Shown here piece after piece: positions 9,201-17,150 of a stretch of DNA of 64,000 bases. The stretch comes from an uncultured Flavobacteriales bacterium. GTDB lineage: Bacteria > Bacteroidota > Bacteroidia > CAIKAF01. The DNA is taken from positions 1 to 64,000 of the forward strand of contig CAILUT010000056.1 of the NCBI GenBank assembly GCA_903837495.1. The letters run 5' to 3'. Numbering within the stretch: position 1 is the first letter of the stretch; the number at the start of each line of letters is the position of its first letter. The translations under genes were made by a program, and so were the position numbers. The notes beneath the pieces are model-generated. The model was not told the DNA's origin. It made no database searches and worked only from the letters and a program-made list of their open reading frames with translations.

Positions 9201-12200
9201 CGCCGGAGGTCAACAACCCGGTTGCGGCTGCGGAACAGCAGGTGTTTCTGGTGTGGGCGGACAAGGTGGAACTTGCGGCCAGTCTGGCGGCGGCGGCGGC
9301 GGCGGTCAGGTTGGCGGCGGCGGCGGTTACTACGGCGGCGGCGGCGGCGGTTCTAGCTTTGCTAGCCCAACCCGAGCTTCTTCAACCACCCACACCCAAG
9401 GATTCCGCTCCGGAAACGGTCAGATTGTGATTTCATACAACGTAACCCTCGTTTGCGCAAGCCCAAGGGTTCCTGCAGTTATTTGGTTGGATTCACTTCC
9501 AGCTCCTACTGCCAGCGGCGATACCACGTTCTGCGGAAGCGGTTCGGCTAGCCTTTCGGTTACCGGCCCCAACGGAAACTATTCTTGGTACGACAGCTGG
9601 GGTGGAAACTTGGTGAACATCGGTCAAAACTGGACCACTCCAACAAACACTCAAACCATCAACTACCACGTAAACTACAAGGTAAATGGTTGTCCTTCTA
9701 AATTCGATACCGCTCTGGTTACGGTTAACCGGATTCCTTTCGCCTATCTAACCGATCCCGGTGTTCTGTGCGCCGGAAATGGAAATGTGGATTTGGGTTT
9801 TGAACCTCCCTTGCTGCAAGGCAGTATGTCGTTCACCAACCTAGGTAAAACAGGAAATACAGGTCCAGACCAAGCAGCTGCCGATGCAGCCTACGGCCCA
9901 GGTATGGTTACGGTAAACAGCGGCGTACAGCGCTGGACCGTTCCTTACACCGGCGTTTATACCATTGAAGTGGCCGGCGCCAAAGGCGGTGGCAACCTGA
10001 ACAACGCAGGCGGAAAGGGGGCCCAAATGCAAGGCAACTTCCAGTTGACTGCGGGCACCCAACTTGATATCATTGTAGGTCAAATGGGCGTTGATGCCGG
10101 TGGCAATACTTGGCAAGGTGGCGGTGGCGGCGGCGGTTCCTTCGTATGGAACGCCAGCAACCTGAACCAGCCTTTGATCGTTGCCGGCGGCGGCGGCGGT
10201 GGTGGCAACAACCAATCCAACAACAAAAAAGATGCTTGGACCAACAACGACGGCCAAACCAATGGCGAAAACGCTCCCGGCGGTACAGGTGGTAGCGGCG
10301 GTGGCGTCGGCAACACCGGCAGCTGGGGCGGCGGCGGCGGCGGTTTCTTGACCGACGGTCTTTCTGATGGTTCTTTCGGTAAAGGCGGAAAAGCAGCCGT
10401 GAATGGAGGCAATGGTGGCCAATCCGGTGGTAACTCTAACAATTCCGGTGGTTTTGGTGGCGGTGGCTCTGACGGCTACGACGGCGGCGGCGGCGGTGGC
10501 GGCTACTCCGGTGGTCGCGGTGGCGGTTACTCCGGACATACCTTCCGCAATGGCGGTGGCGGCGGTTCTTTCAACCTCGGTACCAACCAAATCAACCAAG
10601 CTGCAGCCAACAACAACCATGGATTTGTAAACATCAACTATTTCATCTCCCAGCCTTCAGATACCGCTGGTGTATGGACTGGAACCATGGTTACCGATAC
10701 CATCAATGGTATTCTGGATCCTTTGTTGGGTCAAGTTGGTACCAACATGGTTTACTACACCGTTAACTTGAACGGTTGCGTACACTCTGATTCCTTGTCT
10801 ATCACTGTAGTTCAAGGTCCAGATGCCTCCATCACTACGGCTCCTACCCAATTGTGCGACTACGACAACAGCATCAGCCTTGCTGCGCTGAACAGCGGCG
10901 GCAACTGGACGGGCAGCGGACTAAGCGTAGTAGGAAACAACGTGAGCTTTGACCCAGGATCGGTAACTGCCGGTACCTATCAGGCTTATCACAGCATTTT
11001 TGATGCGGCTACCGGTTGCTTGAGCACCGACAGCGTTCAAATTGTGGTGAATCCTACTCCCAACGCGTCATTGGCTCTACCTTCAACGGTTTGTTCTGCC
11101 GATGCTCCGTTTAACTTGGTTCCCAGCACCCCCGGCGGTGTATTCACAGGAACCGGTGTAACCGATACCATCAACGGGGTGTTTACTCCTTCGTTGAATA
11201 CGGTTGGAACTCAAACCCTAACCTATCAGGTAACAGCCAACGGTTGTTTCAACACCGCGAACACCAATGTAACTGTGTTTGCTTCACCAAACCCAACCAT
11301 TTCAAATGCGCCTCTGCAATTGTGCGAAAATGCGTCCAACGTATTGCTGCAAGCTGCAACCGTAGGTGGCAACTGGTATGGCAGCGGAATGGCCAACAGC
11401 AACAGCGGTTTGTTTAACGTTCAATTGGCTGGAACAGGTTCTGCCCAGGTTATCTATGTGGTTTCCAACGCAAACTGTACCAACAGCGATACGGTAAACA
11501 TCGTGGTGAATCCTTTGCCTGTGGTGAACGTTAGTCCTAACACCATTCAACAGTTGTGTTCTGGTTCCAACATTCCCATGTCGGCCAACGGAGCCATCAG
11601 CTACCAATGGACCAACAACGGAAGCCCAATCAGCGGCGCCAACACCGCCAACTATACGGCCACAACTGCCGGTAGCTACAGCGTTATTGGTACCGATGGC
11701 AACGGTTGCGTAAGCACTACCGCTGCGGTTCAGGTGAACGTTCTGCCCAACCCAGTTATCTTCCAGGTCAACGCCTCTACCGTTTGCGAAGGCAATTCAA
11801 CGGTGTTTGGCCAAAACTCTGGCATTGGCCAAGGTGGGGTTATTACCAACTACAACTGGAACTTTGGCGACGGCAACAACGGCTCTGGTTTCTCAACCAA
11901 CCACGTATATGCTACGGCGGGTTCCTACACCGCTCAGTTGATTGTATCAACCCCCGAAGGCTGTACCGATACCTTGGCTCAAAGCGTAACCGTAAAAGCC
12001 AACCCATCGGTTGACTCAGTTATGGTGAGCGGAGCTTGTTTCCCAAGCCCTGCAAACTTCCAAGCTTTTGTGAGCGGAACCCCAATGGGTACCTACTCTT
12101 GGAACTTTGGCAACGGAATCAACGGTAACGGTGTAATTGCTCAGCACCAGTATTCTACCCCTGGGGTGAAATACTACACGCTGAACGCACTGGCCTTGAA

Positions 12201-12999
12201 CGGTTGTTCTACCACCTTCAATGGAACGGTTACTGTGGACGAAGTGCCAACTGCGGCTTTCCTAAGCCAACGCGGTTGCACCAACACGCCAATCAATGTA
12301 ACCGATGTGTCAACCGGCAACATTTCAAACTGGAGCTGGAACTACGGACAAGGAACAACCACCGGTCAAGCACCAAGCATCAGCTTTGCGACCGCAGGTA
12401 CCTATCCGATTAGCTTAACGGTTACTACGCCCGCCGGTTGCAGCAATACTACCACTCAAATGGTAACCATTGCTCCTTCTCCAAACGCCACATACAACTG
12501 GGCCAATCAAGGTTTGAACTTGATTCAGTTCGCTCCTCAAAACCCTGTAGTAGGTGCATCTTACTTGTGGAACTTAGGCGATGGCACCACCACTACGGTG
12601 TTGAGCCCCTTGCATCAGTACAACCTGCCTGGCAACTATCAGGTATGTTTGACCATGGATGTGGACGGTTGCAGCAGCACCGAGTGTCAGGTAATCGAGT
12701 CGCGCGACATCACTTCGTTCGAGGGCAATCAAGCCAACGAATTCGGATTGAGCGTGTACCCGAACCCATTCCAATCTCAGTTCTTTGTAGGCATGATGCT
12801 GAAAGAAGCGACCGAGGTTAAAGCTACCCTGCGCGACTTGACAGGCAAGCAGTTGGCGGCCTACACCTTTGGTGTGGTTCCTGCCGGCAGCCACAACCTG
12901 CCTGTTTCGACCGCAGCACTTCAGTTGTCAACCGGAGTGTATGTAGTGGAAATGAACCTGAACGGCGCGGTGTACTCTACCCGCATCATCAAGGAATAA
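6217..12999 (+). CDS. Giant glycine-rich, Ig-like and PKD surface protein, T9SS cargo
   Basis: A complete 2,260-residue secreted protein. Residues 1-30 form a signal peptide ending AMAMAQ; a second ATG two codons in is equally possible. Two Ig-like units (about 32-180) are followed by four glycine-rich domains at about 185-421, 505-753, 838-1073 and 1203-1478, separated by Ig-like linkers. Each Gly-rich domain has an aromatic opening strand (TWTVPAG), runs of 5-9 glycines, paired cysteines (GGCCG) and an AGGGGG segment. They resemble the ALK/LTK-like glycine-rich family, whose animal members form polyglycine II helices. Residues 1490-2170 hold more Ig-like repeats and four PKD-type units; the last 85 residues are a type A T9SS sorting domain (VYPNPFQSQF). 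The binding target is unknown. Inference: a surface adhesin or matrix component exported by the T9SS, for which porW, porQ and porG-like genes lie in this window. Confidence 0.92.
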   Translation: MSMKKGITLRRWFTHLSLFAALMGATMAMAQCPTPSALSSAATCGQAATLTASGSTGLYRWYSQPSGGSVLGTGGSYTTPAMYLQGTYYVEAVNSYNNPNCISPRAALVVTVNPLAMPSIVGDTVTCGGTATLSASGSTGLYRWYAGPTGGAVLATGANFTPPGTLQSTTYYVEATNNLNPIATVNFNFTGGQQSWTVPAGVFSILVDMEGAEGSRTTNYGNRGGFGGKVVANVAVTPGQTIFVFVGGWPGDNNTNGGYNGGNYTQACCGYAYGGGGATDIRIGGTAYGNRVLVAGGGGGGGWQCGTDGSRGGNGGGTTGEDGFYCSSTGNTSYTGRGGSQNAGGAAGGNWCCPSAGALGDGGYGSFRGGGGGGGYYGGGGSSYGGGGGGSSFANANLCSNIAHTQGTRQGHGQVSFTYSSPFCVSSRVPVPLTVTPLATPTANPISASCGSNITASASGSTGWYHWFAAPTGGSPLSTQSNYAMSFVTQTDTLWVEAVSDPNPSGTQTFNYTGGQQTWTVPAGVFSVSFDVRGAQGGTNTWNDGGKGGKVSGTLAVTPGQTLNIYVGGQPGSGGCCTGIWGPGGWNGGGQGYAYYSGDQARGGGGASDIRIGGVTLNNRVVVAGGGGGAGGQYCNGNQDKGGAGGGSGAAGNGLVCNGYNSCYCGTGATQAAGGNNGCGGQTGQFGVGGNAWGGCCGYPSGGGGGGYYGGGGGYYYGGGGGGSSYVNPSLTSNVTHTQGDQNGNGQVVVSFVKTYCSSTRIPLPIAVTPLVAPVTQGDSVTCGTPVTLTATSNSTVSWFDAPTGGNLIAIGPSISLPPILGSDTLFAGSELTSNLSGTQTFSFTGAAQTYTIPANVTSITVDVLGAQGGGSLPNPGSNPGGLGGRVQTTLSVTPGEVLAVNVGGTTVSNTGGWNGGGNGSSNGAGGGGGSDIRSGGTGLANRIVTAGGGGGGGWNCGSGMNGGHGGGSANAQDGFNCGSNNFGSCVVGGGATPTAGGQQPGCGCGTAGVSGVGGQGGTCGQSGGGGGGGQVGGGGGYYGGGGGGSSFASPTRASSTTHTQGFRSGNGQIVISYNVTLVCASPRVPAVIWLDSLPAPTASGDTTFCGSGSASLSVTGPNGNYSWYDSWGGNLVNIGQNWTTPTNTQTINYHVNYKVNGCPSKFDTALVTVNRIPFAYLTDPGVLCAGNGNVDLGFEPPLLQGSMSFTNLGKTGNTGPDQAAADAAYGPGMVTVNSGVQRWTVPYTGVYTIEVAGAKGGGNLNNAGGKGAQMQGNFQLTAGTQLDIIVGQMGVDAGGNTWQGGGGGGGSFVWNASNLNQPLIVAGGGGGGGNNQSNNKKDAWTNNDGQTNGENAPGGTGGSGGGVGNTGSWGGGGGGFLTDGLSDGSFGKGGKAAVNGGNGGQSGGNSNNSGGFGGGGSDGYDGGGGGGGYSGGRGGGYSGHTFRNGGGGGSFNLGTNQINQAAANNNHGFVNINYFISQPSDTAGVWTGTMVTDTINGILDPLLGQVGTNMVYYTVNLNGCVHSDSLSITVVQGPDASITTAPTQLCDYDNSISLAALNSGGNWTGSGLSVVGNNVSFDPGSVTAGTYQAYHSIFDAATGCLSTDSVQIVVNPTPNASLALPSTVCSADAPFNLVPSTPGGVFTGTGVTDTINGVFTPSLNTVGTQTLTYQVTANGCFNTANTNVTVFASPNPTISNAPLQLCENASNVLLQAATVGGNWYGSGMANSNSGLFNVQLAGTGSAQVIYVVSNANCTNSDTVNIVVNPLPVVNVSPNTIQQLCSGSNIPMSANGAISYQWTNNGSPISGANTANYTATTAGSYSVIGTDGNGCVSTTAAVQVNVLPNPVIFQVNASTVCEGNSTVFGQNSGIGQGGVITNYNWNFGDGNNGSGFSTNHVYATAGSYTAQLIVSTPEGCTDTLAQSVTVKANPSVDSVMVSGACFPSPANFQAFVSGTPMGTYSWNFGNGINGNGVIAQHQYSTPGVKYYTLNALALNGCSTTFNGTVTVDEVPTAAFLSQRGCTNTPINVTDVSTGNISNWSWNYGQGTTTGQAPSISFATAGTYPISLTVTTPAGCSNTTTQMVTIAPSPNATYNWANQGLNLIQFAPQNPVVGASYLWNLGDGTTTTVLSPLHQYNLPGNYQVCLTMDVDGCSSTECQVIESRDITSFEGNQANEFGLSVYPNPFQSQFFVGMMLKEATEVKATLRDLTGKQLAAYTFGVVPAGSHNLPVSTAALQLSTGVYVVEMNLNGAVYSTRIIKE
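8534..9723 (+). repeat. Long direct repeat, copy 2 (within second giant gene)
   Basis: Partner of 1221-2410. A further shared block continues around 10816-11060, matching 3581-3820 at an offset of 7,235 bases; the different offset reflects indels in the less conserved fourth Gly-rich domain. Confidence 0.85.
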
Positions 13000-13019
13000 T
13001 TCCTAAAATTGAATTGAAA

Positions 13020-13056
13020 GGGTCCGGACACTTAGGTGTTCGGGCCCTTTTTTTTT
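13020..13056 (+). terminator. Rho-independent terminator of second giant gene
   Basis: A 12-bp stem (GGGTCCGGACAC with GTGTTCGGGCCC, two G.U pairs), a TTAG loop and nine T. It lies 20 bases after the stop codon and directly abuts a structured repeat element. Confidence 0.9.
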
Positions 13057-13059
13057 GTG

Positions 13060-13198
13060 GCGGCCGCGGGCTTTCACCGGTAGTCCGCGGTGCTTGCCCA
13101 AGGGCCCAGCGGGCTTGCGGGGGCTCCTAAAGTCGCCTCCGCGCCACGCGGGCCCTAGGGCAAGCCCCCTTTGGGCTACCCGGTTCAATCCCTGCCGC
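13060..13198 (-). repeat. 140-nt structured element, copy A1
   Basis: One of six related elements. Read on the minus strand: outer stem GCGGC-A-GGG with CCC-GCG-GCCGC, flanking boxes ATTGAACC and GGTGAAAG, variable arms (CTTGCCCTAGGGCCCGC with GCCCGCTGGGCCCTTGGGCAAG), and the central motif GGAGGCGACTTTAGGAGCC at 13140-13122. It forms an inverted pair with copy A2. Function unknown; see findings. Confidence 0.85.
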
Positions 13199-13252
13199 GG
13201 GCCGCTCGGGGCCTTGCTGTTGTAATAAAACTATTTTTAGCTGTGAGGCGCT

Positions 13253-13392
13253 GCGCCAGGGATTGCAGCGGCAGGCGGCGAAGCCGGCAAAACAAGCAGC
13301 AGGCCGCCGGGGCGGGCGACCTTGTGGAGCCACGCCGCGGCCCTGCTGCTTTTTGCCGGCGAGCCAACTACAGCGGAAAGCCCGTTTGGCGC
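13253..13392 (+). repeat. 140-nt structured element, copy A2
   Basis: Outer stem GCGCC-A-GGG with CCC-GTTT-GGCGC, variable arms GCCGGCAAAACAAGCAGCAG and CTGCTGCTTTTTGCCGGC, and central motif GGGCGACCTTGTGGAGCC at 13314-13331. It is followed by CCCC and an A-tract. Together with A1 it fills the convergent gap between the giant gene and the atpZ/porW cluster. Confidence 0.85.
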
Positions 13393-13407
13393 CCCCCAAA
13401 AAAACCG

Positions 13408-13803
13408 TTAAGAAGCCTTGTTTGCCTCGCTTTTGTACCAGCGCAATGCCAGCATCTCGAAGCCTGTGTACACCAAGTAACAAAGGAAAAACAGCAGTAC
13501 AAAGGTCATGGTGATGCCATCGGTGCTGATGTAAAACATCAGGCCTAAAAACGCCAAGTAAGCCAGCATTTTGAAGGCCATGGCCATCATAAAATTCATT
13601 TGAAAGCGGTTGGGATTGGCGCTTACCGACCGCAACAAGAGCTGGTGGCTGATGCCTGTAATGAGGTAAAATGCGGGAATGACGAGAAAGTTTTCGTCAA
13701 CCAGCGTAAGGCCTGAGGCTTTACGAAAGGCAATGTAGCCGGCGCTGAGTCCCAGCGAAATCAAAGAAAGTACAAGGAAGTACCTGTTGCTGTTGTTTTT
13801 CAT
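13408..13803 (-). CDS. Small four-helix membrane protein downstream of atpZ
   Basis: 131 residues with about four hydrophobic segments and a charged C-terminus (RWYKSEANKAS). I chose the ATG at 13803 because it overlaps the atpZ stop as ATGA, the usual coupling in this operon; upstream in-frame codons give an implausible Cys-rich extension. In many Bacteroidota a short uncharacterised membrane protein sits here, between atpZ and atpB. Its role is unknown; by position it may help ATP synthase assembly. No atpB follows: the cluster ends in two structured repeats. Confidence 0.8.
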   Translation of the reverse strand: MKNNSNRYFLVLSLISLGLSAGYIAFRKASGLTLVDENFLVIPAFYLITGISHQLLLRSVSANPNRFQMNFMMAMAFKMLAYLAFLGLMFYISTDGITMTFVLLFFLCYLVYTGFEMLALRWYKSEANKAS

Positions 13804-14006
13804 GGTTTGCTTAATTTTTTTGCCACATAGGCAATGGAAAGCAGCACAAAGATAAGAATGCAAATGGGCGAGGCGACTTCGGTATGCCAGCGGGAGTCTA
13901 GGTAATGGCCTAAAAATGCACCGAGGGCAATAAATCCCAGCATTTGCAAACCCAAACCTGAATAGATAAGGGCTTGCTTTAGCCCTGTTTTTTGGGAATT
14001 ATTCAC
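13800..14006 (-). CDS. atpZ: AtpZ/AtpI-family ATP synthase accessory protein
   Basis: 68 residues from a GTG at 14006, which overlaps the bactofilin stop as GTGAATAA. An ATG 54 bases upstream would overlap bactofilin by 62 bases and is less likely. It has two transmembrane helices (about GLGLQMLGFIALGAFLG and ICILIFVLLSIAYVA) joined by a short loop with H-Y-L-D, typical of the AtpZ/AtpI family. Members assist c-ring assembly of F-type ATP synthase or Mg2+/Ca2+ handling. The structural atp genes are not in the window. Confidence 0.8.
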   Translation of the reverse strand: MNNSQKTGLKQALIYSGLGLQMLGFIALGAFLGHYLDSRWHTEVASPICILIFVLLSIAYVAKKLSKP

Positions 14007-14355
14007 CGGTTTTTGCGTTGAGCATGCTGCATTTGCCTTGAAATTGAGCCCCACTTTCAATGCTCAGCAAGGTAGTACTTAGGTTGCCGATCAGCTGCGT
14101 GCTGCTGCGCAGGGTGCAGCTTTCGTTGGCTAAGACCTCTCCGGTAACTTTTCCGAGCAGTTCCAAGTGTTGGCAAACGATGTTGCCTTGAATTTCGGCG
14201 TTTTTTCCGATGATGAGTCGTGCCGAACAGTGGATGTCGCCATCCACCTTTCCATCGATGCGCAGGCTTTCAGAAGCCTCAATGTTGCCTTGAATTCGAG
14301 TAGTTTCGTTGATGAGGTTTGGCGAATCGGGGCTGGGCAATCGGCGTTTTAACAT
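13999..14355 (-). CDS. Bactofilin family protein
   Basis: 118 residues made almost wholly of one bactofilin (polymer-forming cytoskeletal) domain: short beta-strand repeats such as IQGNI, IDGKVDGDI, IIGKNAEIQGNI and LLGKVTGEV, with proline and polar residues at both ends. Bactofilins form non-polar filaments on the inner membrane and act as scaffolds for wall or envelope enzymes. It starts 11 bases after the porW stop and overlaps atpZ. The order porW-bactofilin-atpZ recurs in this phylum. Confidence 0.9.
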   Translation of the reverse strand: MLKRRLPSPDSPNLINETTRIQGNIEASESLRIDGKVDGDIHCSARLIIGKNAEIQGNIVCQHLELLGKVTGEVLANESCTLRSSTQLIGNLSTTLLSIESGAQFQGKCSMLNAKTGE

Positions 14356-14366
14356 GGCTGAACTTT

Positions 14367-16910
14367 TTATTTGTAGTTCTCGTTGGTCCAGCGCCGAAAG
14401 GCTGCCACATCTTGTTCTTTAAACAGCAATCCTAAATTTGGAATGGAGGTGGGCAGCAGAATAAGTTCTTTTTTTCCAAACGCAGCGCGAATGGCGGGGT
14501 CTTTTTCGGCGGCTTGCACGTAATTCATAGCGTCTTTGGCGTCGTTGAATTTTCGCAGGGTAAGCAGCTGGGTTTTATTGCCCAAAACGGTGTTCGAGAT
14601 GGTCAGGTTTTTGCTTTTAAAGGCCAGGGCATTGAAATTGCTGATGGCGGTTTTTAGGGCTTCGGGGTTGAATCCGGCATCGTCAATAACGGCCACCACC
14701 ATGTGTTGCAGGTTTTCTCGGTAGGCGTAGGGTAGGGGCTTGTCGGTTTTGGCTGCGGTGTCGGCGGGAAGTGCTTCAGCCTTTGCTTCGGGGGCGGCTG
14801 CTACGCCCAGCAAGCTCAGCAACCGTTCGGCGGTTTCGGCCGACTCGGTTTTTGGGTGTTTGCTAACAATGCCTTTGAGTCCTTCAATAAACGCCGGATT
14901 GTTTGCGGTATCGCGCAGGGCGAGCACTTCAAGCAGATCGAAGCGGTGCAGCATTGGGCTTTCTTTAAGCTGGCTTTGGGCGGAACGAATGGTTTTTAAG
15001 CAGGCCGGCATGTTTGCTGAAATGTAATGCTGGTATGCTTCTCGGTACAACGGTTGGGCCTTGTTCGCTTCTTCTTCAAGCCGAGCCAAATAATTTGGGT
15101 CGGTCAGCAGTTGGGCATACTGGCTGCTGGGATACTCGGCAACAATGCGATTTTTAATGGCTTGGGCGGGGGGGTTCTGGTTGTTGCTAAGCAGGTTTAA
15201 ATACCATTGGTATAAGGCCAAGGGGTAGTGTCGGCTGGGATTGAAACGGGCATCGAGTTCCTTATAGGTTTGAATGGAGCGGTTTTCATCTTGCAGTTTT
15301 TCTTTGTACACCTGTGCCAATGCAAAGAGGGCGTCTTCGATTTGGAGCAGGGAAGTTTGTTTGGCCGAATCGCTTAGGGGCAGTTCCAGCAGGTAGGTAT
15401 CGGGGTTGTATCGTTGGGCTAAGAGGTTTTCGGAGCTGTCGATTTTGTCTTCTCCGGGGGCCGAGGCCCCACCGCGGTAGCGCCTCCAGTGATCGACCAA
15501 TGGGCGGTTGCCCCAGACCTTTTTAAATTCTTCGGCTCCCATTATTTTGGCTTGGGGGTTGGCAAAGTACCAACTTCCGGTAGGCCCATCGGTTCCCACC
15601 GCTTGGTTTCCTTCTTCCTGCTTCTTTTTGGCTTCTTCGTCGTTGCGTTGCAGTTGTTCAACGTATTGTTCAGCCCAACGCCTGCGTTCCTTTTCGGGCA
15701 GGGCCGCCAATTTTAGCAGGCTGTCTTGAAGTTGAATGGTTTTTAGGTGTTGTACGGCTTCCGACAGGTTGTCTCTAAGCCGCAGCACATCTTCGTAGCG
15801 GGGGTGTTCTTTGTTTAAGATGCTGCCACAGGAGTCGTAGTATGCCTGAGCTTCGGTGTAGTTGGGCAATTCCAGCGACAGGTCGGCCAGTTTTAAATAG
15901 GCCGAAGATTTTTGGTCTGCGTTTTCGGTGGAGGCGGCAATGGATTTTTTAAGGTGGTCAATGGCCTGTACGCGTTTGTTTTCTTTTAAATCAAGAAGGG
16001 CTAGGGCGTAATAAATCTGGTCGCGGTACTCAATGTTTTTGTCGTCTTTGAGCATTTTAGCAAACATCTTTCTCAGCGTTTCGGCGTTTTTGTTGCCGGC
16101 ATTGCTGGCCATGCGAATTTGAGCCTGAAATTCCATGGCATATTCGGGCTTGGTTTGCAGGCAGGCTTCAAAGGCCTTGTAAGCGGGATCGGCCTCCTTC
16201 AACGCTTCGTGCAACTGGCCCAAGATAAACCAGTAGCGCGACAGGTGGGCTTTGCGTTTTTCCATTTTAACGGCATCGGACAGCAGGTCCACGGCTTCGG
16301 GGTATCGGTTTTGCAGAATAAAGTATTCGGCTTGGGCGGCGTAGAAATCACTGCCCTGTTGGTTGTCAAGGCTTTCGGTGTTTACTGCCCGGATTGCCGC
16401 CCTAGATTGTGCGAATTCTTTTTGTTGGTTGTACAACCGAATCAGCCAAATTTTAGAGGTATTCCGGCTTTTTTCGGATTCGGTTTCGGCGGCGGCGTAG
16501 GTGAACTGCCCTCCCGCCAAGAAATATTCTTTTTTGTAAAAATTCCCAATGGCCATGATGCGGTAGCAATCGTCAATCCATGAATTGCGTTGCTTTCCGT
16601 TGATCAGCATGCTGTGTTTTTTAATCATAAGCCCCCCTTTTTCAATGGCCTTTTCGGCAAAAGAATTGATGGGCGTCCATTGGTCTTCTCGGCCTTCAGG
16701 AAAAACGGGCAGCACCAAGGCATAGTTGTCTTTGCGGTCTTTCAAAATTGCCTGATAGCCTTCTTTTAAAGCTTCATTTCCGTTGAAATAACCGTTGTAA
16801 CGGGTATTCATGCGGTGCCAAAACCGACTCAATTTGGTGTCTTTGCGCACCGAACACGCACTAAGAAAAACCAACAGCAATACCAAAAATCTCAGCGCGA
16901 TTTGCTTCAT
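14367..16910 (-). CDS. porW: T9SS periplasmic lipoprotein PorW/SprE
   Basis: 847 residues. A lipoprotein signal ends at Cys19 (LSAC). The rest is helical TPR-like repeats (residues about 110-400 and 560-700) with a charged stretch near 420-450 and a small C-terminal alpha/beta domain. The N-terminal RYNGYFNGNEAL segment is characteristic of the PorW/SprE family. PorW/SprE is needed for T9SS secretion and for gliding in flavobacteria; family work places it between the PorK/PorN ring and the translocon. It has an ATGA overlap with the upstream small lipoprotein gene. Confidence in the family rests on lipobox, length, TPR content and neighbours. Confidence 0.87.
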   Translation of the reverse strand: MKQIALRFLVLLLVFLSACSVRKDTKLSRFWHRMNTRYNGYFNGNEALKEGYQAILKDRKDNYALVLPVFPEGREDQWTPINSFAEKAIEKGGLMIKKHSMLINGKQRNSWIDDCYRIMAIGNFYKKEYFLAGGQFTYAAAETESEKSRNTSKIWLIRLYNQQKEFAQSRAAIRAVNTESLDNQQGSDFYAAQAEYFILQNRYPEAVDLLSDAVKMEKRKAHLSRYWFILGQLHEALKEADPAYKAFEACLQTKPEYAMEFQAQIRMASNAGNKNAETLRKMFAKMLKDDKNIEYRDQIYYALALLDLKENKRVQAIDHLKKSIAASTENADQKSSAYLKLADLSLELPNYTEAQAYYDSCGSILNKEHPRYEDVLRLRDNLSEAVQHLKTIQLQDSLLKLAALPEKERRRWAEQYVEQLQRNDEEAKKKQEEGNQAVGTDGPTGSWYFANPQAKIMGAEEFKKVWGNRPLVDHWRRYRGGASAPGEDKIDSSENLLAQRYNPDTYLLELPLSDSAKQTSLLQIEDALFALAQVYKEKLQDENRSIQTYKELDARFNPSRHYPLALYQWYLNLLSNNQNPPAQAIKNRIVAEYPSSQYAQLLTDPNYLARLEEEANKAQPLYREAYQHYISANMPACLKTIRSAQSQLKESPMLHRFDLLEVLALRDTANNPAFIEGLKGIVSKHPKTESAETAERLLSLLGVAAAPEAKAEALPADTAAKTDKPLPYAYRENLQHMVVAVIDDAGFNPEALKTAISNFNALAFKSKNLTISNTVLGNKTQLLTLRKFNDAKDAMNYVQAAEKDPAIRAAFGKKELILLPTSIPNLGLLFKEQDVAAFRRWTNENYK

Positions 16911-17128
16911 CGGTTGGCGGGTTCACAGCCCTGTTCTATGGCTCGGTTGCTAAATTCAGACCAAGACAATTTGGGCGTTTCGGGCAAGGCCTCGTAGGTG
17001 TCTTGGCAAATTAGGGTTTTAGGTAGGTCGCCGCTGTGCTGAGTGCAATCGATGCATGCCGGCACAGTGCAAGCCTGGAAAAGCATGGCAGAGCAAATCA
17101 GCAAAAGGATACATAGTCTGTTCAGCAT
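16907..17128 (-). CDS. Small Cys-rich lipoprotein upstream of porW
   Basis: 73 residues from the ATG at 17128. A hydrophobic leader ends FQAC with Cys20, a probable lipobox. The mature part is short and has five further cysteines (PACIDC, ICQD, QGCEP), suggesting disulfides in the periplasm. The stop overlaps the porW start as ATGA, so the two are translationally coupled. I do not recognise the family; a T9SS accessory role is only a guess from position. Confidence 0.7.
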   Translation of the reverse strand: MLNRLCILLLICSAMLFQACTVPACIDCTQHSGDLPKTLICQDTYEALPETPKLSWSEFSNRAIEQGCEPANR

Positions 17129-17150
17129 AACAGGCAAGAATGCATGTGTT

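Noticed and set aside
9841-10620. Long minus-strand open frame opposite the fourth glycine-rich domain
   Set aside because: Ala/Thr/Val-rich translation is the antisense of GGC/GGT glycine codons; similar shadows occur under every glycine-rich segment.
13180-13192. tRNA T-arm-like GGTTCAATCC in elements A1 and D
   Set aside because: No acceptor, D or anticodon arms surround it, and the sequence is explained as the conserved ATTGAACC box on the opposite strand.
13171-13548. Open frames on both strands across the structured elements and their surroundings
   Set aside because: They result from G/C-rich stems; codon content is Arg/Gly/Pro-rich, no promoter or family match, and the same DNA is explained by paired arms of elements A1 and A2.
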